A stretch of 64,000 nt of DNA from Chitinivibrionales bacterium (GTDB lineage: Bacteria > Fibrobacterota > Chitinivibrionia > Chitinivibrionales > WJKA01): contig WJLZ01000068.1 in NCBI GenBank assembly GCA_014728215.1, forward strand, positions 18,467 through 82,466. Reading direction: 5' to 3'. Positions within the stretch are counted from its first letter, which is position 1. Each line of letters begins with the position of its first letter. The notes under the pieces were generated by a model. That model saw only the letters and a list, made by a program, of their open reading frames with translations. It did no database searches and had not been told where the DNA came from. Of this stretch, positions 17,681-26,738 are shown in pieces. A program made the position numbers and the translations under genes.

Positions 17681-19009
17681 ATGCTGGTTTTAAAAAGATT
17701 TGTACTGGTGGCTTTTATAACAAGCCTTGCGGCTGCGCAATGGACATTAGATCTCTCAGGAACCATTATTGATGAAAATGGAGACCCTATTGAAGGCGCA
17801 GAAGTGACTGCGCTTGTTCGAGGTGAATCGATTACAACCGGGAGCGATGGCTCTTTTGAAGCAACCGGCATAATCAATAGAAAACCACTGACTTTCAATA
17901 AATACAATGCCCGTCTCAACAACGGTATTATCCGTTTTGACCTCGAAAAAAATGCCCTGGTAACCGTGGGGCTTTATACCCTTAAGGGGCAGTCTATTAA
18001 ATTTATAAATAAGGGCGTACTTCCCAGGGGTACCCATTCAATAGTTTTGAATAAAAGGATGTTGCCGACTCAACTCTATGTTCTGAAAATGCGTGTGGGG
18101 AATGACATTCATTGTACCAGATTTATCAATGGAAGAAAACTGGGTTTTGAGAACGGCTTAAAATCCGGAGCTGCGCCACAAAAACGATCACTGGCAAAAA
18201 AAGGAATATGGATTGATACACTTGAAATTACCCATAGCAATTATGAGACAAAGCGAGTACCCGTTGCCGATTACAATACCAACATTACGGTAACCCTTTT
18301 GGCCGAGGGGAGTGCAAAGCCGCAAATAACCGCACCTACGGATATCCTTGCCTATGCCTATGAAAAAATCACTTTTGATGTTGAAGCAACAGACCCAAAT
18401 GGCGGGGATATTACTTTGAGTATGAATAATGCTCCCGGGAGTGCAATGTTAAACAACAGCACATTTTCATGGCAGACATCGGTGAGCGATACCGGGACCT
18501 ATGAAGTATCCATAGAAGCTGATAATGGAAGCGAAACCTCTCTTCAAACGGTTAATATCAATGTGGTTTACGAAACTGTGACAGATACTTGTAAGCGAAT
18601 AAAAGTTCTCCGCCCAAACGGCGGTGAAGTCTTTCGGGTCGGCGATACCATGACCATTGTCTGGGTCGCCCATGAAGAAGGTATTTATCGCGGGGTCAGA
18701 GTTTCGGTATCACCCGATATGGGGATGACCGACTTGTTCTCCTTTAATGAAGATGAGGGCATTAAGAACGATAACTCGGAGTATTATACCGGCAATCTCG
18801 GCGTATTTCATTGGGAAGTTGCTTCCAGCTGGTTAGGACCCTATTTTCCTGTCAGCATGATTTCGGATGAATGTGTCGTTAATATTTACGGCGATTATGA
18901 AAAGGAACGGCTCAATGCCACGGGGGAATGTGACGGTCCTTCATCAAGTATAGCTCAGGATTATTCCGATGCTCCCTTTTCAATTATCGACACAGCAACA
19001 ACCCCGTAA
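17681..19009 (+). CDS. secreted modular protein with embedded sorting-like domain and PNGGE motif
   Basis: A signal peptide (1-19, ending AAA-Q) leads into a carboxypeptidase-regulatory-like domain (about 24-66: DENGDPIEGAEV). A segment resembling a Por secretion tail interrupts it (about 75-150: VTVGLYTLKGQSIKF, LPRGTHSIVLN, LYVLKMRVGNDIHC), and the first domain seems to resume at 175-206 (THSNYETKRVPV, NITVTLL). Then come an Ig/cadherin-like domain (217-296) and a region opening VLRPNGGEVFRVGDTMTIVW (309-330), as in secreted carbohydrate-active proteins. It is probably surface-exposed; no catalytic domain is seen. AGGAGG precedes the ATG and a terminator follows. Confidence 0.75.
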   Translation: MLVLKRFVLVAFITSLAAAQWTLDLSGTIIDENGDPIEGAEVTALVRGESITTGSDGSFEATGIINRKPLTFNKYNARLNNGIIRFDLEKNALVTVGLYTLKGQSIKFINKGVLPRGTHSIVLNKRMLPTQLYVLKMRVGNDIHCTRFINGRKLGFENGLKSGAAPQKRSLAKKGIWIDTLEITHSNYETKRVPVADYNTNITVTLLAEGSAKPQITAPTDILAYAYEKITFDVEATDPNGGDITLSMNNAPGSAMLNNSTFSWQTSVSDTGTYEVSIEADNGSETSLQTVNINVVYETVTDTCKRIKVLRPNGGEVFRVGDTMTIVWVAHEEGIYRGVRVSVSPDMGMTDLFSFNEDEGIKNDNSEYYTGNLGVFHWEVASSWLGPYFPVSMISDECVVNIYGDYEKERLNATGECDGPSSSIAQDYSDAPFSIIDTATTP

Positions 19010-19036
19010 AGCTTTTCTAAAAATATTTACTGAAGG

Positions 19037-19076
19037 ACGGCTTCTCCGGTTTAACACTGGTGAAGCCGTTTCTTTT
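19037..19076 (+). terminator. intrinsic terminator after the secreted-protein gene
   Basis: ACGGCTTC pairs with GAAGCCGT, with a further inner CCGG/CTGG helix, followed by TTCTTTT. It begins 28 bases after the stop codon. Confidence 0.75.
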
Positions 19077-19177
19077 ATGGGGCATCAATTTCAATTGGTC
19101 ATGGCCTGTTTATTATTTTTAGTAACACCAATAGTTAATGGAGCATAAAAAGCAATGCAACAGATGGATATTCTTTC

Positions 19178-19861
19178 ATGTCGAACCAAATGAATGAAAA
19201 CTACGATCATCTTCAGACCCGGATAGCAGCCGCTTGTAAAAGAGTAGACCGCTCTCCCGATTCAGTCCGTTTGATTGTCGTAACAAAGACCCATCCGGTA
19301 GAGACTGTTCAATCGGTGATTGATCTGGGTATTACCGATATCGGTGAAAACAGGGTACAGGAAATTGTACATAAGGAGCCGCATTTGACCGGAGAGTATA
19401 CCCTTCATATGGTAGGGCATCTTCAAACCAATAAAGTGAATAAAGTTTTGCCCCATATTCGATGGATTCATTCAATTGACCGGGAAAAGCTTGTAAATGC
19501 GATTGAATCAGCCCAAAAGGAGTCCTCGGAAACAATCAATGCTCTTGTTCAGGTAAATACATCAGGTGAAAGCTCGAAATATGGATGTTCACCCGATAAA
19601 TGTCTCGGGTTGTGCGAACGTGTTTGTGCCAGTGGCGCCCTGCAATTCAGGGGGCTCATGACTATCGGGCCCCTCGGGGGAGGCGAGGCCGGCGCACGAA
19701 AGTCTTTTGAAATGCTTCGTAACCTTGGGGAAAAATGCCGGGGATTAACCAATTCTCTTGAACTCTCCATGGGCATGAGTGACGATTTTGAATGGGCGAT
19801 TGAAGAAGGCGCAACCATGATTCGGGTAGGAAGTTTACTCTTAGGAAGGCGATCTCAATAA
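19178..19861 (+). CDS. yggS: YggS-family PLP homeostasis protein
   Basis: A 227-residue single-domain alanine-racemase-like barrel that binds PLP and buffers the cofactor; it is not a racemase. The PLP lysine is K37 in IVVTKTHPVETV. The family phrases GENRVQE, HMVGHLQTNKVNKV, and SMGMSDDFEWAIEEGATMIRVGS with the terminal G-R-R are all present. It heads the cluster yggS-yggT-divIVA-yggU, an order close to the ylmE-ylmG-divIVA segment of Gram-positive division loci. Confidence 0.95.
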   Translation: MSNQMNENYDHLQTRIAAACKRVDRSPDSVRLIVVTKTHPVETVQSVIDLGITDIGENRVQEIVHKEPHLTGEYTLHMVGHLQTNKVNKVLPHIRWIHSIDREKLVNAIESAQKESSETINALVQVNTSGESSKYGCSPDKCLGLCERVCASGALQFRGLMTIGPLGGGEAGARKSFEMLRNLGEKCRGLTNSLELSMGMSDDFEWAIEEGATMIRVGSLLLGRRSQ

Positions 19862-19862
19862 A

Positions 19863-20111
19863 ATGCAATTAGTACTTTTTTTAATCAGAATTTATGAAAT
19901 TATCCTGATAATACGAATAGTTATGTCCTGGATGCATGTCGACCCCTATCATCCGGCGGCACGATTTATTCACAATGTAACAGAGCCGGTGCTCGAACCG
20001 ATTCGACGAATCCTGCCGACAAACAGCATAGGAATAGACTTTTCCCCGTTGGTCGTATTTCTAATAATTTCGATTTTACGGCGGATACTGTTTCAACCGG
20101 TGTATTTTTAG
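19863..20111 (+). CDS. yggT: YggT-family membrane protein
   Basis: 82 residues with two membrane helices, and the family motifs RIVMSWMHVDPYHP and VTEPVLEPIRRILP. The start codon comes one base after the yggS stop. YggT/YlmG homologues have been linked to nucleoid or membrane organisation during division and osmotic response; the mechanism is unknown. This is a single-repeat form, shorter than the two-repeat E. coli protein. Confidence 0.9.
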   Translation: MQLVLFLIRIYEIILIIRIVMSWMHVDPYHPAARFIHNVTEPVLEPIRRILPTNSIGIDFSPLVVFLIISILRRILFQPVYF

Positions 20112-20146
20112 CTGTATCGGCACAATCACTTATCAAAGAGGTTTCT

Positions 20147-20713
20147 ATGCGCATTTCTCCGCTGGACATTCGAAAACAGCCCTTTCGTAAAACGGTAATG
20201 GGGTTTGATCCTGATGAGGTAAACAGCTTTCTGGAAATGGTTGCAAATGAGTTTGAATCGGTAATCAAACAGAATAATGAGTTGGCCACCCAGGCAAAGA
20301 TATCCGCAGAAAAGCTGGAAGACTATACGAAAATTGAGAAGACGCTGAACCAGACACTCCTTACTGCACAGAGGGCGACTGATGAAGCCCGGGTAAATGC
20401 CCAGAAGGAATCTGAGCTGATAATTAAAGATGCTCAGATTCGCGCTAATTCCTATGAAGATGAAGCCCGGCAGCGGGTACATAAGCTTGAAAATGACCTG
20501 ATAACCCTGAAAAATCAGCGAGATCATTTTCTTTCACGCTTTAAAGCGGTCCTGAAAACTCAGCTTGATCTGTTGGAAACTATTTCCGGCGAGCTGAAGG
20601 GGTTGGATTCTCAAGGACAGTCGGAAAAGTTTGAAGATGAAACCATGGATGAGGTTCCTTCACAACCGGATCTTACCGGCGATGATGATGATATCGACGA
20701 GATCGTTGTTTGA
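20147..20713 (+). CDS. divIVA: DivIVA-domain coiled-coil protein
   Basis: The N-terminus matches the DivIVA membrane-binding segment: SPLDIRKQPFRKTVMGFDPDEVNSFLEMVANEFE. A long coiled coil runs to about residue 150, then an acidic, disordered tail (DDDDIDEIV). DivIVA senses curved membrane at poles and septa and recruits division or cell-wall factors. It is common in Gram-positives but also occurs in some double-membrane phyla. Its place between yggT and yggU, with ileS downstream, is the conserved division-locus order. Confidence 0.9.
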   Translation: MRISPLDIRKQPFRKTVMGFDPDEVNSFLEMVANEFESVIKQNNELATQAKISAEKLEDYTKIEKTLNQTLLTAQRATDEARVNAQKESELIIKDAQIRANSYEDEARQRVHKLENDLITLKNQRDHFLSRFKAVLKTQLDLLETISGELKGLDSQGQSEKFEDETMDEVPSQPDLTGDDDDIDEIVV

Positions 20714-20731
20714 GGACTCTGGGGCCTGAAT

Positions 20732-21022
20732 ATGGACAGTGATTCGTCTGCGGCATGCTTGCTGGAGGTGTTCCTCAAGCCCAAAGCAAAAAACAATAAA
20801 ATTGTTGCCCTTGACGATAGTCGAGTAACTATTGCAGTTACCGCACCGCCGGTTGATAATAAAGCAAATGCTGCGCTGATAAAATTTATTGCGGATCAGC
20901 TCGGTATCCGTAAGTCGGCCTGCACCATTGTCAAGGGATACCGTTCCCGGAATAAAGTGGTGACGATTATCGATATGCCGCAAGAGACTGTTTTTGCAAG
21001 ACTCAGAAACCGGATTGCGTAA
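20732..21022 (+). CDS. yggU: YggU/DUF167-family protein
   Basis: 96 residues with the family core LLEVFLKPKAKNNKIV, AVTAPPVDNKANAALIKFIA and IVKGYRSRNKVVTI. The function is unknown; the protein is small, basic and conserved near yggT and yggS in many genomes, which is the main guide here. It follows divIVA by 18 bases, so it is part of the same transcription unit. Confidence 0.9.
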   Translation: MDSDSSAACLLEVFLKPKAKNNKIVALDDSRVTIAVTAPPVDNKANAALIKFIADQLGIRKSACTIVKGYRSRNKVVTIIDMPQETVFARLRNRIA

Positions 21023-21078
21023 TCTGCGGTAGATAATTCGACTCTATAAAAAATTGTGATAAATCTGAAAGGACTCCT

Positions 21079-21900
21079 ATGCAAAGAAGATTCGACAGCA
21101 TACAGGAAGCTAAATGGGCGATCGAGGAAAAGTGCGATTTAAAGCCGGACTTCGGTATCATTCTTGGAACCGGGCTGGGAAAACTTGCCGGCTCAATCGA
21201 GCCGGAGGCCGTCATTTCCTATGAAGATATTCCGAATTTTGCCCGTTCAACAGTCGAGACGCACGCCGGCAAGCTTATCATGGGAACCCTTTCCGGAAAA
21301 AAAGTCATGGCCATGCAGGGGCGGTTCCATTATTATGAAGGTTATACGATGCAGCAGATCGTATTTCCGGTTCAGGTAATGAAATTTCTGGGAGCTCATA
21401 CGCTGATCATATCAAATGCCTGCGGTGGACTCAACCCCCATTATCCTCCGGGAACAATTATGGCCATCAGCGATCATATAAACCTGTTGAGTGATAATCC
21501 GCTTATCGGTCCCAACGACAATAGAATCGGATCTCGATATCCCGATATGTCGGAACCCTATTCAAAAGAGTTGATTGAAAAAGCATCCGCTATTGCGCTT
21601 GATAACAAAATTCCTCTGGAACGGGGTATATATGCAGCCATGAGCGGGCCATCGCTCGAAACCAGGGCCGAATATCGGATGCTGCGGCTTATCGGTGCGG
21701 ATGTTATCGGGATGAGCACCGTGCCCGAAGTTATCGCTGCAGTGCATGCGGGGCTGAAAGTTCTGGGCCTTTCCGTTGTCACCGATGCCTGCCTTCCCGA
21801 CGCCCTTGAGCCTGCAGATATCAATAAGATTATTGCCGTGGCGGGTCAAGCAGAGCCTAAGCTTGTATTATTAATCAAAAAGGTACTGGAAGCGTTATAA
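21079..21900 (+). CDS. punA: purine nucleoside phosphorylase, class I (trimeric type)
   Basis: Cleaves purine nucleosides with phosphate to the base and ribose-1-phosphate. 273 residues with GIILGTGLG (phosphate loop), QGRFHYYEGY, SNACGGLN, GPSLE194TRAEYR (base-binding Glu) and GMSTVPEVIAAVHAG. The base-specificity Asn of the trimeric enzymes is Asp236 here (VVTDACLPD). Asp at this place is what methylthioadenosine phosphorylases use for 6-amino purines, so substrate range may differ from the classical inosine/guanosine enzyme. It sits between yggU and ileS. Confidence 0.9.
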   Translation: MQRRFDSIQEAKWAIEEKCDLKPDFGIILGTGLGKLAGSIEPEAVISYEDIPNFARSTVETHAGKLIMGTLSGKKVMAMQGRFHYYEGYTMQQIVFPVQVMKFLGAHTLIISNACGGLNPHYPPGTIMAISDHINLLSDNPLIGPNDNRIGSRYPDMSEPYSKELIEKASAIALDNKIPLERGIYAAMSGPSLETRAEYRMLRLIGADVIGMSTVPEVIAAVHAGLKVLGLSVVTDACLPDALEPADINKIIAVAGQAEPKLVLLIKKVLEAL

Positions 21901-21922
21901 ACAGGAAAGTGATAGACATGTT

Positions 21923-24900
21923 ATGAGTGATAATACATTTTTCGATCAGGTGAATAATCAGATCAGTTTTCCAGAGGTTGAAAATGAAATCCTCAAGTTC
22001 TGGGATGATAATAAGACTTTTTACAAAAGTCTGCAAAAAACGCAGACTAATAAGGCCTATGTTTTCTACGATGGTCCTCCTTTTGCAACGGGACTCCCTC
22101 ATTACGGGCATCTCCTTGCCGGCACACTCAAAGATATTATTCCTCGTTACTGGACTATGCGTGGAAATTATGTTGAGCGCCGCTTCGGTTGGGATTGTCA
22201 TGGATTGCCGGTAGAAAACGAGATGGAACGGGAACTGGGTGTTTCCGGAAAACGGGATATCGAAAAGCTCGGTAGATTCATTTTCAATGAGGCGTGCCGT
22301 TCTATCGTGTTGCGGTATACAGGTCAATGGGAAGAGATCGTTCTTAAAATGGGGCGATGGGTCGATTTCGACAATCAGTATCGTACCATGGACCCGGGCT
22401 ATATGGAAAGCATCTGGTGGGTGTTCAAACAGGTATGGGAAAAAGAACTGATATACCAGGGGTTTCGGGTCCAACCCTATTGTCCCCGGTGCGCTACTCC
22501 TCTGTCGAATTTTGAAGTCAATGAGGGATATCAGGATACTCAGGGGCCGTCGATTACCGTGACTTTCCCTTTAACCGACGATCCTCAAACAAAAATTCTT
22601 GTCTGGACTACGACACCATGGACGTTGCCGTCAAATGTGGTCCTTGCCGTCGGCGAGGACATACCGTATGTTAAAATTCGGGACGGTGAATCGCTCTATA
22701 TTCTGGCAAAGGATCGCCTCGGTGCTTATTACAAAGACGAATCCGAGTATGAAATCGTAGAGGAGTTTCCTGGCTCCAGACTGTCGGGTGTACGCTATCA
22801 GCCCATTTTCGAGTTTTTTACCGACAGGTCCGATAAATTTTTTCAGGTTACGACTGCCGATTTTGTTTCAACCGAAGATGGTACGGGCATTGTGCACGTT
22901 GCACCTGCTTTTGGTGAGGACGACTTTCAGGTTGGCGCCCGGCTCGGTCTTCCGATTGTCTGTCCTGTTGATGATGAAGGACGGTTTGCCGATGAGGTTT
23001 CGCCGTGGAAAGGCAGGCTGGTTTTCGATGCAGATCCGGATATTATCAAAGAGCTCAAGGCAAGGGGGCGTCTGGTCCATCGGAGCACAATCCAGCATCG
23101 GTATCCTTTCTGCTATCGTTGTGATACCGCCCTGATTTACAAGGCCATTACCACCTGGTTTATGAAAATCGAGCCTCTCAAGCAGAATATGCTTGATAAT
23201 AACCGGACGATCCATTGGGTACCGGAACATTTGAAAAACGGACGGTTCGGCAAAGGCGTCGAGAGCGCCCCCGACTGGAATATTTCCCGTAACCGTTACT
23301 GGGGCACTCCCCTGCCGGTATGGACGTGTGAATGCGGCCATACGGAATGTGTCGGTTCTATCCAGGAATTGCACCGACTTATGGGTAATGGCGATGAAGA
23401 TAAGGGACAGGCTCTTCATGATGAAACGATCAAAAAACTGAAACAGATCCTGAAGCAGGAGACCGAATCCCGTCTTAAAGAGAACGGTATGGAAACCTCC
23501 TGGGCGGCAAAACTCGAGAACGCAGATATTCCTCCTAATGATCTTCATACCCATGTGGTGGATATGCTCGAGCTTACGTGTCCTTCCTGCAAAAAAGAAC
23601 CCATGGTTCGTACGCCCGAAGTACTCGACTGCTGGTTCGAGTCGGGTTCAATGCCCTATGCGCAGGGCCATTATCCTTTTGACAATGAGAATCATTTCGA
23701 TCGGCTGTTTCCCGCAGATTTCATTGCCGAAGGACTCGATCAGACCAGAGGGTGGTTTTATACATTGACCGTGCTGGCATCAGCACTTTTCGGAAAACCT
23801 GCCTTTAAAAATGTCGTGGTCAACGGAATCATTCTTTCGGAAGAAGGTAAAAAGCTTTCGAAACGGTTGCGAAATTATGCACCGCCGTCCGAGGTGCTCG
23901 ACACCCTTGGCGCCGATGCCCTTCGTCTTTTTCTGATCAATTCTCCAGCGGTCAAGGCTGAGGACCTTCGTTTTTCCGAAAAGGGAATTCTGGAAATGTC
24001 TCGAGCAGTGTTGCTTCCTTTCTGGAACGCCTATTCCTTTTTTGTTACCTATGCGAATGTTGACGGCTGGAAGCCCCGGGGAACAGGCGCGCCGTCGAGC
24101 GGAAATGAACTTGACCGGTGGATTGTGTCGCTCCTGAATCATGTGGTTGCCGGTGTGAATAATGAAATGGAACAGTATAATCTGTACAGAGTTGTACCGA
24201 ATCTGGTCGATTTTATCGATAATCTCACCAATTGGTATATCCGTCGGAGCCGCCGTCGTTTCTGGAAAAGCGAAAACGACGACGACAAAAATGACGCTTA
24301 TGAAACGCTTTACTATGTGCTGGTGGAATTTTCCAAAGTTATGGCGCCTTTTCTTCCTTTTCTCACCGAGGCCATCTATAAAAATCTTGTGGCAAAAAGG
24401 GTGAGTGATGCCCTGCAGAGTATTCATCTTACCGGCTATCCCCGGAAAAATGACCGTCTCATCGATCCGGATCTCGAAACAAAAATGAGACTGGTACGGC
24501 AGGCGGTCATCATGGGACGTATATTGCGGAGTCGCTTTACCATTAAAAATCGCCAGCCGTTGAAAAAAATGACCCTCATCGTGATTGATGACCGTATTCG
24601 AGAGTTGCTCCGCGACATGGCTGATCTTATTAAGGATGAACTGAATATCAAGCAGGTCGAATTCGATAAGAACGAAGACCGGGTCGTATCCCTTTCCGCA
24701 AAGCCGAATTTCAGAAAGCTTGGAAGGGAATTCGGGTCCCGGATGAAAGAGGCGGCCGCAACGATCGAAGGTTTTACCCAGGAACAGATCCAGGAAATGA
24801 TGAATGGCGCAACGTATGAGGTTCTTGGAAGACAGATCGGCATCGATGACATCGAAATCAGGCGGACAAAGCATCCTGGTATCGAAGTCGAAACCCAGGA

Positions 24901-25210
24901 TGAAATCACGGTTGCCCTGGATACGGAAATTACCGATGAACTCGCCAGAGAGGGAATCGCCCGGGAGTTTGTCAACAGAATACAGAACCTTCGGAAAAAA
25001 AGAGATCTTGCGGTAACCGACCGGATTATCGTTGCCGCCGAAGGTGAGGAGACGATCAGGAGTGCGGTTGCCAGTCACGAAGAATATGTATGCAACGAGA
25101 CATTGGCCATTGCTCTCAAGTGGGATGATAAACACCTTGCGGAAAAAGGCGGAGAGAAAACCGAAATTAACGGTATGAAGGCAACACTGGATATTTCACT
25201 TGCAGAATAA
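21923..25210 (+). CDS. ileS: isoleucyl-tRNA synthetase, type 2 (eukaryote-like)
   Basis: Charges tRNA-Ile. 1095 residues. Class I signatures: H60-Y-G-H63 in GLPHYGHLLAGT and KLSKR at about 645 in EEGKKLSKRLRN. The editing domain and anticodon-binding region follow the type 2/eukaryotic pattern (FYDGPPFATGLPHYGH, RRFGWDCHGLPVE), unlike the ~930-residue bacterial type 1. Type 2 enzymes are typically insensitive to mupirocin. It closes the yggS-divIVA cluster, matching the divIVA-ileS order known from Gram-positives. Confidence 0.96.
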   Translation: MSDNTFFDQVNNQISFPEVENEILKFWDDNKTFYKSLQKTQTNKAYVFYDGPPFATGLPHYGHLLAGTLKDIIPRYWTMRGNYVERRFGWDCHGLPVENEMERELGVSGKRDIEKLGRFIFNEACRSIVLRYTGQWEEIVLKMGRWVDFDNQYRTMDPGYMESIWWVFKQVWEKELIYQGFRVQPYCPRCATPLSNFEVNEGYQDTQGPSITVTFPLTDDPQTKILVWTTTPWTLPSNVVLAVGEDIPYVKIRDGESLYILAKDRLGAYYKDESEYEIVEEFPGSRLSGVRYQPIFEFFTDRSDKFFQVTTADFVSTEDGTGIVHVAPAFGEDDFQVGARLGLPIVCPVDDEGRFADEVSPWKGRLVFDADPDIIKELKARGRLVHRSTIQHRYPFCYRCDTALIYKAITTWFMKIEPLKQNMLDNNRTIHWVPEHLKNGRFGKGVESAPDWNISRNRYWGTPLPVWTCECGHTECVGSIQELHRLMGNGDEDKGQALHDETIKKLKQILKQETESRLKENGMETSWAAKLENADIPPNDLHTHVVDMLELTCPSCKKEPMVRTPEVLDCWFESGSMPYAQGHYPFDNENHFDRLFPADFIAEGLDQTRGWFYTLTVLASALFGKPAFKNVVVNGIILSEEGKKLSKRLRNYAPPSEVLDTLGADALRLFLINSPAVKAEDLRFSEKGILEMSRAVLLPFWNAYSFFVTYANVDGWKPRGTGAPSSGNELDRWIVSLLNHVVAGVNNEMEQYNLYRVVPNLVDFIDNLTNWYIRRSRRRFWKSENDDDKNDAYETLYYVLVEFSKVMAPFLPFLTEAIYKNLVAKRVSDALQSIHLTGYPRKNDRLIDPDLETKMRLVRQAVIMGRILRSRFTIKNRQPLKKMTLIVIDDRIRELLRDMADLIKDELNIKQVEFDKNEDRVVSLSAKPNFRKLGREFGSRMKEAAATIEGFTQEQIQEMMNGATYEVLGRQIGIDDIEIRRTKHPGIEVETQDEITVALDTEITDELAREGIAREFVNRIQNLRKKRDLAVTDRIIVAAEGEETIRSAVASHEEYVCNETLAIALKWDDKHLAEKGGEKTEINGMKATLDISLAE

Positions 25211-25272
25211 CAATTTTAAAAAGACCAGAGGAACAAATAGCATTACAAAAAATAAAAAACGACATTATATAC

Positions 25273-26148
25273 TTGTTGGTTCGCTGTATAGCAAAAACCG
25301 GCAGGATGCTCCCCCGGCCATTGGGAATTGCACTTTTCGGTGGAATTGGTTACCTGGTGTTTTTCTTTCCCAATGAAGAAAAAAGGCGGACCCTTCGGCA
25401 CCTGAGATTTATCTATGGTGATGAGTGGGATGCCCGGCGGATCACTCACACGGCTCATCAGGTTTATGTTAACCTGGGAAAGAATCTGTTCGACGCACTC
25501 TGGCTTTCTCAGGCTCCCAACAGGCAGTTTTTTGAAATTGTTCATTATGACTCATTTGAATCGGTACGGCGAGCATATGATAATGGTAATGGCGTAATTA
25601 TTATTACGGCCCATATAGGATGTTTTGAAATGCTTTTGCAGCTTTTCGGACGGATGGGATGTAAAAGTTTTGCAATTGGTCAAGAGGCGTATGACCGGCG
25701 GATCGATGATATAATCAGTAATGCCCGTCGGGGCGAAAATATCGATTATATGCATCGAAAGGAAAATCCGCGCGAAATCATTCGAAGACTCAATCAGGGA
25801 CAGGTTCTCGGCGTACTCATAGATCAGGACACCCGGGTTGAAGGCATTCATGCTCCTTTTTTAGGGAAACTTGCCAATACACCTTCGGGACCGATAAAGA
25901 TGGCGATGCGGTTTAATATACCGGCTTTTGTTGCCACCACCGCCCGGCAAAAAGATGGAACGCATCGTGTCTATATCAGTGAACCGTTACCCCTGCAGGA
26001 ATCGGGTGGAAAGGACGATTTACTGAATAATGTAACCGCGGCAAATGATATAATAAGTGAGGCGATCAGGAGAGATCCCGAACAGTGGGTCTGGATGCAC
26101 CGTCGATGGAAACGAAAACCGCCGGAGAAAAAAACAGGAAAATTATAA
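25273..26148 (+). CDS. LpxL/HtrB-family lipid A acyltransferase
   Basis: Adds a secondary acyl chain to the lipid A precursor at the inner membrane. About 291 residues with the catalytic H-x4-E in ITAHIGCFEM, and downstream LGVLIDQDTRVEGI, then HAPFLGKLANTPSGP, as in the family. The start is uncertain: the first usable codon is TTG at 25273 with no ribosome site, while a GAGG at 25228-25231 would place the start nearer 25237 at a non-canonical codon. It is followed at once by lptC, which supports the lipid A role. Confidence 0.88.
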   Translation: MLVRCIAKTGRMLPRPLGIALFGGIGYLVFFFPNEEKRRTLRHLRFIYGDEWDARRITHTAHQVYVNLGKNLFDALWLSQAPNRQFFEIVHYDSFESVRRAYDNGNGVIIITAHIGCFEMLLQLFGRMGCKSFAIGQEAYDRRIDDIISNARRGENIDYMHRKENPREIIRRLNQGQVLGVLIDQDTRVEGIHAPFLGKLANTPSGPIKMAMRFNIPAFVATTARQKDGTHRVYISEPLPLQESGGKDDLLNNVTAANDIISEAIRRDPEQWVWMHRRWKRKPPEKKTGKL

Positions 26149-26153
26149 GAATT

Positions 26154-26738
26154 ATGCACAGACTAATCGGCATTATCGTGATAACAACAGGCATATTCCT
26201 GCTTTTTGGGTGTACCAATACAAAGCAGGAGCTTCCCCAGTCAAAAACCAGTGGGCCGGGACTTGTTCAGGAACTTGAGAATTCGATTCTTTCCCTCTAT
26301 GACGGCCCTCGGAAGGTGTGGGAGCTGAAAACCGACTATATGCGCAAATCCATCGGGAATTCATCAAAGATGCTGGCCGTTCCGGTGGTCCTGACCCTCT
26401 TCGATTCGTCTGGGCAGACCGGTACCAGAGTACTTGCCGATTCCGGTACTACCAATGCGTCGAGGGATACCTTTACCGTATGGGGCAATGTTTTCGTTAA
26501 AACCGAAGATTCTCTCAAAGTAAAAGCCCAGCGTCTGTGCTGGAGCCAGAGTAACCACCGGGTTACCACCAATACCTACGTTCAGATCGAGACCAAAAAC
26601 GGTGATATTATCCGGGGCAAGGGGCTGGACGCCAATGAGGATTTTTCCCGGTGGACAATCCGGGAGCGTGGCAGGGAAGGATTCGGACTGTTTCCAAATT
26701 TCAAAGAGCGGGTTGAGAAGGAAGAGGAATTCTTATGA
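26154..26738 (+). CDS. lptC: LptC-like LPS export lipoprotein
   Basis: Part of the Lpt bridge that moves LPS from the inner membrane to the surface. The start at 26154 gives a signal peptide ending LLFGC with Cys20, so this is a lipoprotein rather than the single-helix form of E. coli. The middle shows OstA-type strands: ADSGTTNASRDTFTVWGNVFVKTEDSLKVKAQRL. It overlaps the next gene by 4 bases. The LptC call rests on this pattern and on the neighbours lptA and lptB. Confidence 0.78.
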   Translation: MHRLIGIIVITTGIFLLFGCTNTKQELPQSKTSGPGLVQELENSILSLYDGPRKVWELKTDYMRKSIGNSSKMLAVPVVLTLFDSSGQTGTRVLADSGTTNASRDTFTVWGNVFVKTEDSLKVKAQRLCWSQSNHRVTTNTYVQIETKNGDIIRGKGLDANEDFSRWTIRERGREGFGLFPNFKERVEKEEEFL

